Shown here piece by piece: positions 9,860 to 19,779 of a stretch of DNA of 64,000 nucleotides. A model generated the notes under the pieces. That model did not search any database. It worked only from the letters and a program-made list of their open reading frames with translations, and was not told the origin of the DNA. The DNA comes from Paraburkholderia sp. NMBU_R16 (GTDB taxonomy: Bacteria; Pseudomonadota; Gammaproteobacteria; Burkholderiales; Burkholderiaceae). The position numbers and the translations under genes are program-made. The first letter of the stretch is position 1, and every line of letters begins with the position of its first letter. The stretch spans positions 1-64,000 of the forward strand of contig NZ_JAAAYE010000029.1 in the NCBI RefSeq assembly GCF_013282575.1, given 5' to 3'.

Positions 9860-10900
9860 ATGGACAGAGCACAACGGGTCGAAGCGTTGCTTGCCGAGAT
9901 CGAGCACGACGCGCCATGCGGGCCGAACCTCGAGTACGAACCGGAGTACCTCGCGCTCGAGCAAAGTGCCGTAGGCAAGCCCGAGCAGCAATACGGCGAC
10001 ACGGTGATTCCTGCCGAGGCGCCCGACTGGGTAGCCGTCGAGCGGCTTGCGCTCGCCTTGTTCAGCCGCACGAAGGACCTGCGCATCGCGTCGCACCTGA
10101 CGCGCAGTTGGATCGAGCTACGCGGCCTCGTGGGTTACGCGGATGGCCTTCATGTCGCCGCGGCGCTCGTCGAGCGATGGTGGGAAGACGTGCATCCCCG
10201 GCTCGACAGCGACGGCGAGGCGGATCCCACGCCGCGCATGAACGCGCTGGCCGAAATGGTGGGCGCCCATGGCTGCGCGCAGGCGGCGCGGGCGCAGAGC
10301 TTGATCGATACCCTCAGCGTGCGCGATGCCGGGCGCGTGATCGACGGCCTCGGTGCCGAGCTCGAGCGCTACCCCGGCGGATGCGATCGTTTGCAGGCGG
10401 ACTTGCTGCGCTCGCACGAAGCGGGGCAGCCGGCGTTACGAGCCGGGCTCGATGCGCTCGATGCCATCGACGCCATTCGCGCGTGCGTCGCGGCTCGACT
10501 CGGACAGGAATGGTCGTTCGATGCGAGCGAATGCGAAAAGACGCTGCGGCGGATTCGGCATGACCTGCTGGCTGCGGCCGGCACACAACACTTAGATGTC
10601 GCATCCACAACGGGGGATCCGACTGCAGCGGAGGGCGGACAGGGCCAGGCGGACCCGACAGGAAGCGCGCGTCATGCCCGTCTTTGGCAAGCGGCGGAAC
10701 TGTCGAGCCGCGACGACGTACGCATCGGCCTCGAAAAAATGTGCCGTTACTTCGAGGTTCACGAGCCCAGCCACCCCGCGCCGATCTTGCTGCGCCGCGC
10801 TCAACGGCTCTTGACGCTGGACTTTTACGAAATCATCCGCGATCTCGTGCCCGAGAGCCTGCCTCGGCTCGACGAGCTGAGCGGGCAGCGCGGCGAATGA
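9860..10900 (+). CDS. tssA: T6SS cap/assembly protein TssA
   Basis: A 346-residue ImpA-family protein that primes or caps tail polymerisation. The N-terminal ImpA domain is recognisable (DAPCGPNLEYEPEYLALEQ, then RTKDLRIASHLTRSW). The C-terminus has the short terminal domain with RRAQRLLTLDFYEIIRDLVP. AGGAAAG sits three bases before the ATG at 9860, so I prefer it to an in-frame ATG at 9833. It lies between the kinase and tssB. Confidence 0.9.
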   Translation: MDRAQRVEALLAEIEHDAPCGPNLEYEPEYLALEQSAVGKPEQQYGDTVIPAEAPDWVAVERLALALFSRTKDLRIASHLTRSWIELRGLVGYADGLHVAAALVERWWEDVHPRLDSDGEADPTPRMNALAEMVGAHGCAQAARAQSLIDTLSVRDAGRVIDGLGAELERYPGGCDRLQADLLRSHEAGQPALRAGLDALDAIDAIRACVAARLGQEWSFDASECEKTLRRIRHDLLAAAGTQHLDVASTTGDPTAAEGGQGQADPTGSARHARLWQAAELSSRDDVRIGLEKMCRYFEVHEPSHPAPILLRRAQRLLTLDFYEIIRDLVPESLPRLDELSGQRGE

Positions 10901-10972
10901 CGGGTTCGACGACGAGCGGCCGATAGGGCGGCACTTTCAACGTTCAACGGCGCGAGCCGGAAAGAGGAGCAT

Positions 10973-11560
10973 ATGACGACCGACAAGCAAAAGGCCAAGA
11001 CAGCGAGCGGACAGAAGTTCATCGCTCGCAACCGCGCACCGCGAGTGCAGATCGAGTACGACGTCGAGACGTACGGATCCGAACGCAAGGTTCAACTGCC
11101 CTTCGTGATGGGCGTGCTCTCGGAGCTGGCCGGCAAGCGGGCCGAGCCGTTGCCGGATCTGGCCGAGCGCAAGTTCCTGGAGATCGATATCGACAATTTC
11201 GACGAGCGAATGAAGTCGATTGCACCGCGCGTCGCTTTTCAAGTGCCGAACACGTTGACGGGCGACGGCCTGCTCAATGTCGACATGACGTTCGAGCGTA
11301 TGGACGATTTCTCGCCGGCGGCGATCGCGCGCAACGTCGACGCCTTACGGCAGTTGCTCGACGCGCGCACCGAGCTGTCGAACCTGCTGTCGTACATGGA
11401 TGGCAAGCACGGCGCCGAGCAACTGATCGAGAACGCGATCAACGATCCGGCGCTGCTGCAGTCGCTGGCGCGCCACGCTGCGCAAGACAGCGCGGAGCGT
11501 GGTGCGCAGACCTCCGAAGTCGAAGATGCGGGGTCGCAGCCGGAGAGCCGTCATGACTGA
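10973..11560 (+). CDS. tssB: T6SS contractile sheath small subunit TssB (VipA)
   Basis: A 195-residue sheath protomer that pairs with TssC. The sequence follows the family closely (RVQIEYDVETYG, KVQLPFVMGVLSELAG, FLEIDIDNFDERM, VDMTFERMDDFSP). A strong AGAGGAG ribosome-binding site precedes the ATG. A 72-base gap to tssA holds no obvious promoter. The last codons overlap the tssC start by eight bases, a common way of matching sheath subunit production. Confidence 0.96.
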   Translation: MTTDKQKAKTASGQKFIARNRAPRVQIEYDVETYGSERKVQLPFVMGVLSELAGKRAEPLPDLAERKFLEIDIDNFDERMKSIAPRVAFQVPNTLTGDGLLNVDMTFERMDDFSPAAIARNVDALRQLLDARTELSNLLSYMDGKHGAEQLIENAINDPALLQSLARHAAQDSAERGAQTSEVEDAGSQPESRHD

Positions 11561-13055
11561 GCGCATGCAAACCCTCGTTGAGCGCGAGAGCGCCCCGCCC
11601 GCCGCGCAGGCCGAATTCGCCGCGCTGCTGCAAAAGGAGTTCAAGCCGAAGACAGAGCAGGCGCGCGAGTCGGTCGAGCGTGCGGTACGCACGCTCGCTC
11701 AGCAGGCGCTCGAAAATACAGTCGGTGTGACGAGCGATGCCTACGGGACGGTCAAGCAGATCATCGCCGAAATCGACCGCAAGCTGAGCGAGCAGATCAA
11801 TCAGATCCTGCATCACGAATCGTTCCAAGCGCTCGAAGGAGCCTGGCGCGGGCTCCACTACCTCGTGAATCAGACCGAGACCGACGAGCTGCTGAAAATC
11901 AAGGTGCTGCCGGTGGCAAGAAACGAACTGGCACGCACGCTCAAGCGCTACAAGGGAGTGGGATGGGATCAGAGCCCGCTCTTCAAGAAGGTCTACGAGG
12001 AGGAATACGGACAGTTCGGCGGCGAGCCGTTCGGCTGCCTCGTCGGAGATTTCCATTTCAATCACAGCCCACCCGACGTTGCGATGCTGGGCGAGCTCGC
12101 GAAGATCGCCGCCGCCGCGCACGCGCCGTTCATCGGTGGGGCGTCGCCGGAACTCATGCAGATGGATTCGTGGCAGGAACTCGCGAATCCGCGCGATCTC
12201 ACGAAGATTTTTCAGAATACCGAGTACGCCGCCTGGCGCAGCCTGCGCCAGTCCGACGACTCGCGTTATCTGGGCCTTGCACTGCCGCGATTTCTTGCGA
12301 GGCTTCCGTATGGCGCGCGCACCAATCCGGTCGACGAATTCGATTTCGAAGAGGAAACGGACGGCGCGAGTCACGGCCGCTACACCTGGGCCAACTCCGC
12401 TTATGCGATGGCAGCCAACATCAATCGCTCGTTCAAGCTGTACGGCTGGTGCTCGTCGATTCGCGGCGTCGAATCGGGCGGCGCCGTGGAGGAGTTGCCG
12501 TGCCACACGTTCCCGACCGACGACGGCGGCGTGGACTTGAAGTGCCCGACCGAGATCGCCATCAGCGACCGGCGCGAGGCGGAGCTCGCGAAGAACGGTT
12601 TCATGCCGCTCGTGCATCGCAAGAATTCGGATTTCGCGGCGTTCATCGGTGCGCAATCGCTGCTGCAGCCGGCCGAATATCACGACCCCGACGCTACGGC
12701 CAACGCGCGCCTTTCGGGCCGGCTGCCGTACCTGTTCGCATGCTGCCGCTTCGCCCATTACCTCAAGTGCATCGTGCGCGACAAGATCGGCTCGTTCCAG
12801 GAGCGCTCCGACATGGAGCGCTGGCTCAACGACTGGATCATGAATTACGTGGACGGCGACCCCGCCAACTCGTCGCAGGAAACCAAGGCGCGCAAGCCAC
12901 TGGCCGCGGCGCAGGTTGTCGTCGAAGAGATCGAAGACAACCCGGGGTACTACGCCTCGAAGTTTTTCCTGCGGCCGCATTACCAGCTCGAGGGCCTGAC
13001 GGTCTCGCTGCGGCTTGTTTCGAAGCTGCCGTCGGCGAAGTCGGCGACCGCATGA
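11553..13055 (+). CDS. tssC: T6SS contractile sheath large subunit TssC (VipB)
   Basis: A 500-residue sheath protomer. Conserved blocks are intact: FQALEGAWRGLHYLV, KRYKGVGWDQSPLFKKVYE, CLVGDFHFNHSPPDVAML, RFLARLPYG and RPHYQLEGLTVSLRLVS at the C-terminus. The ATG at 11553 lies inside the end of tssB; an upstream in-frame start (11499) would add unrelated residues. Product forms the contracting sheath recycled by ClpV. Confidence 0.96.
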   Translation: MTERMQTLVERESAPPAAQAEFAALLQKEFKPKTEQARESVERAVRTLAQQALENTVGVTSDAYGTVKQIIAEIDRKLSEQINQILHHESFQALEGAWRGLHYLVNQTETDELLKIKVLPVARNELARTLKRYKGVGWDQSPLFKKVYEEEYGQFGGEPFGCLVGDFHFNHSPPDVAMLGELAKIAAAAHAPFIGGASPELMQMDSWQELANPRDLTKIFQNTEYAAWRSLRQSDDSRYLGLALPRFLARLPYGARTNPVDEFDFEEETDGASHGRYTWANSAYAMAANINRSFKLYGWCSSIRGVESGGAVEELPCHTFPTDDGGVDLKCPTEIAISDRREAELAKNGFMPLVHRKNSDFAAFIGAQSLLQPAEYHDPDATANARLSGRLPYLFACCRFAHYLKCIVRDKIGSFQERSDMERWLNDWIMNYVDGDPANSSQETKARKPLAAAQVVVEEIEDNPGYYASKFFLRPHYQLEGLTVSLRLVSKLPSAKSATA

Positions 13056-13089
13056 ACCTCAATGGAAATCAACGCGTAAGGAGCGATCG

Positions 13090-13581
13090 ATGGGAGTAGC
13101 ACTGTTTATGAAAGTGGAAGGCGTGACCGGCGAATCGGAGGACTCGCAGCACAAAGGCTGGACCGATATCCAGTCGTTCTCCTGGGGGGCGAGCCAGCCG
13201 GGCGCCATGGCGAGCGGCAGCGGCGGCAACGCGGGAAGGGCGAGCTTCAACGACCTCGTCGCGGTCGCCTACATGGACAAGGGAACAGCCGCGATTCTCA
13301 AGAACTGCGTAACCGGCAAGCATCTGGACAAAGTGGAAATCTCGGCTTGCAAGACGGGCGGCAAGCAGCTCGAGTTCATGCGCATCACGCTGCAGGAGGT
13401 GCTCGTCACCTCGGCGCAGGTCACCGGCGTCGATCCCAGTGATCCCGCGGATCGCCTGCTGATGAACTACGGCTTCCAGGCCGCGAAGGTCAAGAAGCAG
13501 TACTGGCAGCAGACGGATACCGGCGGCAAGGGGGCAGAGGTGTCGGCCGGCTGGAACATCAAGGAAAACACCGAGATGTAA
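13090..13581 (+). CDS. hcp: T6SS tube protein Hcp (TssD)
   Basis: A 163-residue Hcp that forms the hexameric inner tube and can carry small effectors. Typical features are FMKVEGVTGESED, GWTDIQSFSWGASQP and the end YGFQAAKVKKQYW. AAGGAG lies eight bases before the ATG at 13090. A 34-base gap separates it from tssC. Size is standard, with no C-terminal toxin extension. Confidence 0.96.
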   Translation: MGVALFMKVEGVTGESEDSQHKGWTDIQSFSWGASQPGAMASGSGGNAGRASFNDLVAVAYMDKGTAAILKNCVTGKHLDKVEISACKTGGKQLEFMRITLQEVLVTSAQVTGVDPSDPADRLLMNYGFQAAKVKKQYWQQTDTGGKGAEVSAGWNIKENTEM

Positions 13582-13597
13582 GGCCGGTAGGACCTCC

Positions 13598-14167
13598 ATG
13601 GAACACACGCTATCGCGCGGCGCGGGAGAGACTGCGGCGCGTACACCGGCCAAGACGCGCGACCGTCTGCAGCCCGCGCTGCTCGATCGGCTGACCGACG
13701 ATGCGCCGCAGCAGCGCGCGGAGGCACCCGACGCGCAGGCGATCGGCGGGGAGCGCCTGCGCGCGGCGGTGCTGCGCGATCTCGCGTGGCTGCTCAACAC
13801 CGCGAATGCGGAAGATGGACACATCGATTGGAGCGGGTTCGACGAGGCGCGTGCATCGGTCCTCAACTTCGGTATGCGTCCGCTGGCGGGCAAACAGATG
13901 TCGGGCCTCGAGCGCATGGAAATCGAGGCATCGATGCGCGAAGCGATCTTGCGCTTCGAGCCGCGTCTGTTGCCGCAGAGCGTCGAGATTCGCAGCCTCG
14001 CGGAGCTCGACGCGCGCCACGGCGCGTTGGCGCAGCGCCAGAACGTGCTCGCGTTCGAGATCAAGGGCACGCTTTGGCTCTCGCCTTATCCGGTCGAGTT
14101 GGTGCTGCGCTCCGATCTCGACCTCGAGACGGGTGCGGTGTCGCTGCAATCCCTCGGAGGCGCCTGA
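13598..14167 (+). CDS. tssE: T6SS baseplate wedge protein TssE (gp25-like)
   Basis: A 189-residue gp25/lysozyme-like wedge subunit. The gp25 core is seen in LRDLAWLLNTAN, SVLNFGMRPLAGKQ, EASMREAILRFEPRLLPQSV and the final FEIKGTLWLSPYPVELVLRSDLDLE. The N-terminal 45 residues are variable. It sits two bases before tssF. Another gp25-like protein belongs to the separate eCIS at the right edge of the window. Confidence 0.93.
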   Translation: MEHTLSRGAGETAARTPAKTRDRLQPALLDRLTDDAPQQRAEAPDAQAIGGERLRAAVLRDLAWLLNTANAEDGHIDWSGFDEARASVLNFGMRPLAGKQMSGLERMEIEASMREAILRFEPRLLPQSVEIRSLAELDARHGALAQRQNVLAFEIKGTLWLSPYPVELVLRSDLDLETGAVSLQSLGGA

Positions 14168-14169
14168 GC

Positions 14170-16041
14170 GTGGATACCCGCCTACTCGACTACTACAACC
14201 GCGAGCTCGCCTACCTGCGCGAACTCGGCGCCGAATTCGCCGAGCAGTTTCCGAAGGTGGCCGCGCGCCTGCGCATGGACGACGCGGGGCCGCCGGACCC
14301 GTATGTCGAGCGCCTCCTCGAAGGCTTCAGCTTCCTGACCGCGCGCGTTCAGATGAAGATGGACGCCGAGTTTCCACGCTTTACGCAGGGCTTGCTGGAG
14401 GCCGTCTATCCCGGCTATGCGGCGCCTTTGCCGTCCATGGCCGTCGTGCAGTTCACACCGCGCATGAACGAGGGTACGGTCGCGCAAGGCTACCGGCTGC
14501 CGGCCGGGACCGCCTTGCAGGCTCGGCTTGCCGACGGCGAGCAAACCGCCTGCGAGTTTCGCACAGCGCATGAGCTGACGTTATGGCCGCTCGAATTGAC
14601 GCGCGTGGCGCTGACCGGCGTACCGGCCGACCTGTCGCTCGCCGGGCCATCGCTGCGCCGCGGGGTGTGCAGCGCATTGCGCATTCGGGTGAAGGCCCAC
14701 GCGGGTGTGAATCTGCGCGACTTGCCGTTGGACAGGTTGACGTTCCATCTCGCCGGACCGGAGCGCGATGCGCTGCAACTGCTAGAGCTGGTGGCAGCGC
14801 ATACGCTCGGCGTCGTATGCCACGACACCGCGAGTCCGCCGCGCTGGCAGCATGCCTTGAGCGCAGGAGCCCTCGAGCAGCGGGGCTTCGCCGCCGATGA
14901 GGCGCTTTTGCCCGACGACGGCCGCAGTTTTCACGGGTATCGTCTTCTGCGCGAGTACTTCGCGTTTCCGGCGCGGTTCCTGTTTTTCAGCATCGACGGT
15001 TTGCGGCCCGCCGTCGCTCGAGCGCACGGGGACGAATTCGATGTGACCGTGCTGTTGGGCCGGCACGATGCGGCGCTGGAAAGCCTCGTCGATACACGCC
15101 ATCTCGCGCTTTACTGCACGCCCGCGGTCAACCTGTTTCCACGCCGGGCGGACCGGATCGCCGTAACGCCCGGCGCGCGCGAGCATCACGTGGTGGTGGA
15201 TCGAACTCGCCCGCTCGACTACGAGGTCTACGCTGTTCAGAGGCTCGTGGGCGAGCGTCTCGAGCACGGATCGGAGCGCGAATTTCGTCCGTTCCATGCG
15301 AGCTTCGGCTCGGACGCCGGCAACTTCGGAGCGTATTTCACGATTCGCCGCGAGCCACGGCTGATGTCGTCGCAAGCGCGCACGCACGGCACGCGCACGG
15401 GCTACGCGGGCAGCGAAACCTATGTGTCGCTGGTGGACACGCAGTGCGCGCCATTCGACGAGGCGACGCGCTACCTCGCCGTCGATACGCTGTGCACCAA
15501 TCGCGATCTCGCGCTCATGCTGCCGCCGGGCGGCACCTCGGCGTTCACTTTGCGAATCTCCGCCCCGGTCGAGCGAATCGCGATGGTGCGCGGTCCGTCT
15601 CGACCGCGCGAGCCGATCGGTGACGAACAAAGCGCGTGGCGTCTCATCAGCCACCTGGGGCTGGCCAGGCAGACGTTGACGGACCTCGACGACGAAGAGG
15701 GAGGGGCGCGGCTGCGCGAGTTGCTGGAGTTGCACGCGGACCCCGCGGATGCGGCGATGCGCAGGCAAATCGACGGCGTGCTTCGCGTGGCGTTCGCGCC
15801 GGTGGTTCGCCGACTGCCGGGCGCCGGGCCCGTGATGTTCGGGCGGGGTGTGCGAGTCGAGCTGACCGTCGACGATCATGCGTTTTCCGGTGACAGTCCT
15901 TATCTCATCGGCGCGGTCCTCGAACAGTTTTTTGCGCGGCACGTCTCGATCAACTCCTTCGCCGAATGCGTGCTGCGCAGCATCCAGCGCGGCACGCTCA
16001 CGCAATGGCCGGCACGCATCGGCAGGCGACCCGCGATATGA
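14170..16041 (+). CDS. tssF: T6SS baseplate protein TssF
   Basis: A 623-residue baseplate wedge protein. The N-terminus RLLDYYNRELAYLRELGAEF and the block RLRMDDAGPPDPYVERLLEG are diagnostic, as is the C-terminal FFARHVSINSFAECVLRS. The GTG at 14170 fits exactly after the tssE stop and begins the conserved domain, so I chose it over upstream in-frame starts. It ends by overlapping tssG with ATGA. Confidence 0.95.
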   Translation: MDTRLLDYYNRELAYLRELGAEFAEQFPKVAARLRMDDAGPPDPYVERLLEGFSFLTARVQMKMDAEFPRFTQGLLEAVYPGYAAPLPSMAVVQFTPRMNEGTVAQGYRLPAGTALQARLADGEQTACEFRTAHELTLWPLELTRVALTGVPADLSLAGPSLRRGVCSALRIRVKAHAGVNLRDLPLDRLTFHLAGPERDALQLLELVAAHTLGVVCHDTASPPRWQHALSAGALEQRGFAADEALLPDDGRSFHGYRLLREYFAFPARFLFFSIDGLRPAVARAHGDEFDVTVLLGRHDAALESLVDTRHLALYCTPAVNLFPRRADRIAVTPGAREHHVVVDRTRPLDYEVYAVQRLVGERLEHGSEREFRPFHASFGSDAGNFGAYFTIRREPRLMSSQARTHGTRTGYAGSETYVSLVDTQCAPFDEATRYLAVDTLCTNRDLALMLPPGGTSAFTLRISAPVERIAMVRGPSRPREPIGDEQSAWRLISHLGLARQTLTDLDDEEGGARLRELLELHADPADAAMRRQIDGVLRVAFAPVVRRLPGAGPVMFGRGVRVELTVDDHAFSGDSPYLIGAVLEQFFARHVSINSFAECVLRSIQRGTLTQWPARIGRRPAI

Positions 16042-17105
16042 ATGCGCCCGGTTCCCGCGCTGCCGATGCGCAGCGGCTCGATTCATGGTGGGCGCGGCTG
16101 CGCGACGCACCGCACGCGCATGACCTGTTCCAGGCGCTGCGCTGGCTCGATGCGCTAGCGCCCGGTGCAGCGCCGCTCGGCCGTGCGGCGCGCCCTATCG
16201 GCGAGCCGGTGCGATTGGGCGTCGAGCCGTCGCTCGGCTTCGCGCCCGCGATGCTAGCAGGCGTGCGCGACAGCGGTGCGCGTCCTCATCTGGCGATTCG
16301 CGGGTTCGGGCTCTTCGGACCCAACGGACCGCTGCCGCTCCATCTGACCGAATACGCGCGCGAGCGCGCGCAGCAGTATGACGATCCGACTTTTGCCGCA
16401 TTCGCGGACGTCTTTCATCATCGGCTGATTCTGCTGTTCTATCGCGCGTGGGCCGACGCGCAACCGGCCGCGAGTCTCGATCGTCCCGGGCGCGCGCGTT
16501 TCGACGCGTATCTCGCGAGCCTCATCGGACGCGCTGCGCCCGATGCTGTCGCCAAGCGTATGCACGAGGACATCGCGCCGCATGCGCAATATTTTCACGC
16601 GGGCCATCTGGTGCGGCACACACGCAACCCCGAAGGGCTCGCGCAAATCCTGCGGCGCCATTTCGGTGTGCCCGTGCGCATCGTCGAGCATGTCGCGCAA
16701 TGGTTGCCGCTCGACCGTGCGCAGCGCTGCGTGGTGGGTGAGGCTCACCTCGCGCCGCCGCTCGGCAGCGCGGCACTCGGCGTCGCGGTGCGGGATGCGC
16801 AATCGCGCATCAAGATCGTGCTCGGTCCGCTCACGCTGGCCGAGTACCGGCGGTTTCTGCCGGGCGGCACAGCGGCGCGCGCGCTCGAACAATGGGTACG
16901 CGACTACGTGGGCATCGAGTTCGACTGGAAGGTGCAGCTGGAACTCGCGCCCGACGAAGTGCCTGCGCTCGCGTTGGGCAGCCGCGAAACGCTGGGGCTC
17001 GGCGCATGGATCGGGCGGCGGCTCGACCCGGCACCCGCGCGTGAGCTCGTGCTCGATTATTCCGTCCGCCGTCGTCCACTTCAATCTCAACCTCGATCTG
17101 CTTGA
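16038..17105 (+). CDS. tssG: T6SS baseplate protein TssG
   Basis: A 355-residue TssG (VasB/ImpH) wedge protein. Recognisable parts are DLFQALRWLDAL, FGLFGPNGPLPLHLTEYARER, FHHRLILLFYRAWADAQPA, HARNPEGL-like RHTRNPEGLAQILRRHFGV and the end GLGAWIGRRL. The ATG at 16038 overlaps the tssF stop. It works with TssE, TssF and TssK in the baseplate. tssH follows after 13 bases. Confidence 0.94.
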   Translation: MNAPGSRAADAQRLDSWWARLRDAPHAHDLFQALRWLDALAPGAAPLGRAARPIGEPVRLGVEPSLGFAPAMLAGVRDSGARPHLAIRGFGLFGPNGPLPLHLTEYARERAQQYDDPTFAAFADVFHHRLILLFYRAWADAQPAASLDRPGRARFDAYLASLIGRAAPDAVAKRMHEDIAPHAQYFHAGHLVRHTRNPEGLAQILRRHFGVPVRIVEHVAQWLPLDRAQRCVVGEAHLAPPLGSAALGVAVRDAQSRIKIVLGPLTLAEYRRFLPGGTAARALEQWVRDYVGIEFDWKVQLELAPDEVPALALGSRETLGLGAWIGRRLDPAPARELVLDYSVRRRPLQSQPRSA

Positions 17106-17118
17106 ACGGGAAATCCCT

Positions 17119-19779
17119 ATGTCCGAAATTGGCCGGATGGCCCTGTTCGGGAAACTGAACCCATTCCTCTACCAAACGCTGGAGCAGGCAACTGGCGCTT
17201 GCCGGCTACGTGGCAATCCGTACGTGGAGATCGCCCACTGGCTGCATCAGATACTGCAGCACCCGGACAGCGATCTGCATCGCGTACTGCGTCGCTTCGG
17301 CATCGACACCGCGGCCGTCGAGCGCGGTGTCGCCACCGCACTCGAGCGGTTGCCGCGCGGCGCCGGTTCCGTGTCGGACTTGTCGGCGCATATCGATGAC
17401 GCCGTCGAGCGCGCGTGGGTCTATGCGACGCTTAAGTACGACGCGTCGAGCATCCGCGGCGCGGTGCTGCTGCTCGGCATCGTCAAGACGCCGCAGTTGC
17501 GCAATGTGCTGTACGCCGCGGCACGCGAGTTCGAACGCATCGTACCCGACGTGCTGGCCGACGAACTCGATAGCATCGTCGCCGGTTCGCCCGAAGCGCC
17601 GCAGCCGGCCTCGGGTCAGCCTGCCGCACCGCGCGCCGGCGAGTCGGCGCTGCGGCGCTACGCCGTCGATCTGACCGCACGGGCGCGTGCAGGCGAGATC
17701 GACCCGGTGCTCGGCCGCGACGTGGAAATTCGCCAGATCGTCGACATCCTGTTGCGGCGGCGGCAGAACAATCCGCTGCTGGTCGGCGAGGCAGGCGTCG
17801 GCAAGACCGCGGTCGCCGAAGGGTTCGCCCTGCGCATCGTCGCGGGCGACGTTCCGCCGCCGCTTGCCGATGTCGAACTCCATTTGCTCGATATCGGCCT
17901 GCTGCAGGCCGGCGCGAGCGTCAAGGGCGAGTTCGAGAGCCGCTTGCGCGCCGTCATCGACGAGGCCATGTCGGGCGAGCGCAACATCATCCTGTTCGTC
18001 GACGAGGTCCATACGCTCGTCGGCGCGGGTGGCCCGGCCGGCACAGGCGACGCCGCGAATCTGCTGAAGCCCGCGCTCGCCCGCGGGCAATTGCGCACGA
18101 TCGGCGCGACGACGTGGTCCGAGTACAAGCAGTACATCGAGAAGGACCCCGCATTGACGCGGCGGTTCCAGGTTGTCCAGGTGAGCGAGCCGGAGGAGCC
18201 TGCGGCGCTGACGATGCTGCGTGGGATCGCCGGCAAGCTCGAGCAGCACCATCGCGTGCTCGTGCTCGACGACGCGCTCGTGGCCGCGGTCACGCTGTCG
18301 CGCCGCTATATCCCGGCCCGGCAACTGCCCGACAAGGCGATCAGTTTGCTCGATACTGCCTGCGCCCGCGTTGCCGTGAGCCAGCATAGCGTGCCGGCCG
18401 CGATCGAGGACGCTCGGCAGCGCATCGAGAGCCTGCGCATCGAACGCGCCTTGGTCGATCGCGAGCGGACGCTCGGCCTTTGCGACGAATCGCGGCTCGC
18501 GGCGATCGATGCCTCGATCGACCGCGAAGCGACCGCGCTCGCAGAGCTCGATGTGCGCTGGCAGGCCGAGCGCGAGGCGCTGACACGCATCGTCGCATGG
18601 CGCAACGCGCTGCTCGTCGACGCATCGAGCGAAACGCCCGAGCCTGACCTCTCGGTACGCGCCGATACGCAAGCCAAGGTCGACGCGGCGCTGCGCGAGT
18701 TGGCTCAGCTGCAAGGCGAGACGCCGCTCGTGCTGCCCGCCGTCGATACGCATGCGGTGGCCGCTGTCGTCGCGGATTGGACGGGCATCCCGCTCGGCCG
18801 GATGGTCAGCAACGAGATGCAGGCCGTCCTGCGGCTTGCCGATACGCTCGGCGAGCGCGTGATCGGACAACGCCATGCCGTCGAAACGATTGCGGAACGG
18901 ATTCAGATCGCGCGTGCGCGCCTCGACGACCCGGTTAAGCCGCACGGCGTGTTCCTGCTGTGCGGGCCCTCCGGTGTCGGCAAGACCGAGACGGCGCTCG
19001 CGCTTGCCGAAACGTTGTACGGGGGCGAGCACAACCTGATCGCGATCAACATGAGCGAGTTTCAGGAGGCGCATACCGTTTCCACGCTGAAAGGGGCCCC
19101 GCCCGGCTATGTCGGCTACGGACAGGGCGGCGTGCTGACGGAAGCCGTTCGGCGGCGGCCGTACAGTGTCGTGCTGCTCGATGAGATCGAGAAAGCGCAC
19201 CGCGACGTGCACGAGATCTTTTTCCAGGTATTCGACAAGGGCTGGATGGAGGATGGCGAAGGACGGTTCATCGATTTTCGGAATACGGTGATCATTCTGA
19301 CGTCGAACGTCGGCACGGAGCGCGTGATGCAGTTGTGCCGCGACCCGCAGCGCCTGCCCGATGCAGCGACGCTCGCCGACGCGTTGCGCGGCCCGCTGCT
19401 CGAAGTGTTTCCCGCAGCGCTGCTCGGACGGCTGTCGGTCGTGCCGTATTTCCCGCTGACCGACGAGATGCTGGCGCGCATCGTGGCGCTCCAATTGCGC
19501 CGCATCGAACGCCGTCTCGAAGCGCACCATCGGATTGCATTCCATTGCGCGGATTCGGCCACTGCGCTGATCGTCGAGCGATGCCGCACGATCGAATCCG
19601 GTGGGCGCATGGTCGATGCCATCCTGAACCATACCCTCCTTACCCGCATCAGCCGCGAAGTGCTCACGGCGACGATCGAAGGCCGGACGCTAGCGGCCAT
19701 CGAGGTTAGTGCGACCGACGGCGAGTTCGTCTACCGGTTCAAGCACAAGGAAATCGCATGCCCAGAATCTTCACGCTAG
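17119..19779 (+). CDS. clpV: T6SS sheath-recycling AAA+ ATPase TssH (ClpV)
   Basis: An 886-residue ClpB-type unfoldase that disassembles contracted sheath. It has an N-terminal sheath-binding domain (1-155), a Pro/Ala linker, a first AAA+ module with Walker A GEAGVGKT at 223-230 and Walker B ILFVDEVH, a middle coiled region, and a second module with Walker A GPSGVGKT at 616-623 and VVLLDEIEKAH. The ATG at 17119 starts the conserved N-domain. It overlaps vgrG by 22 bases. Confidence 0.96.
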   Translation: MSEIGRMALFGKLNPFLYQTLEQATGACRLRGNPYVEIAHWLHQILQHPDSDLHRVLRRFGIDTAAVERGVATALERLPRGAGSVSDLSAHIDDAVERAWVYATLKYDASSIRGAVLLLGIVKTPQLRNVLYAAAREFERIVPDVLADELDSIVAGSPEAPQPASGQPAAPRAGESALRRYAVDLTARARAGEIDPVLGRDVEIRQIVDILLRRRQNNPLLVGEAGVGKTAVAEGFALRIVAGDVPPPLADVELHLLDIGLLQAGASVKGEFESRLRAVIDEAMSGERNIILFVDEVHTLVGAGGPAGTGDAANLLKPALARGQLRTIGATTWSEYKQYIEKDPALTRRFQVVQVSEPEEPAALTMLRGIAGKLEQHHRVLVLDDALVAAVTLSRRYIPARQLPDKAISLLDTACARVAVSQHSVPAAIEDARQRIESLRIERALVDRERTLGLCDESRLAAIDASIDREATALAELDVRWQAEREALTRIVAWRNALLVDASSETPEPDLSVRADTQAKVDAALRELAQLQGETPLVLPAVDTHAVAAVVADWTGIPLGRMVSNEMQAVLRLADTLGERVIGQRHAVETIAERIQIARARLDDPVKPHGVFLLCGPSGVGKTETALALAETLYGGEHNLIAINMSEFQEAHTVSTLKGAPPGYVGYGQGGVLTEAVRRRPYSVVLLDEIEKAHRDVHEIFFQVFDKGWMEDGEGRFIDFRNTVIILTSNVGTERVMQLCRDPQRLPDAATLADALRGPLLEVFPAALLGRLSVVPYFPLTDEMLARIVALQLRRIERRLEAHHRIAFHCADSATALIVERCRTIESGGRMVDAILNHTLLTRISREVLTATIEGRTLAAIEVSATDGEFVYRFKHKEIACPESSR

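Noticed and set aside
17206-19632. Long open frame (808 codons) on the minus strand opposite clpV
   Set aside because: It is fully antisense to a well-conserved gene and has the Arg/His/Gln-rich composition of shadow frames in GC-rich DNA; no family resemblance.
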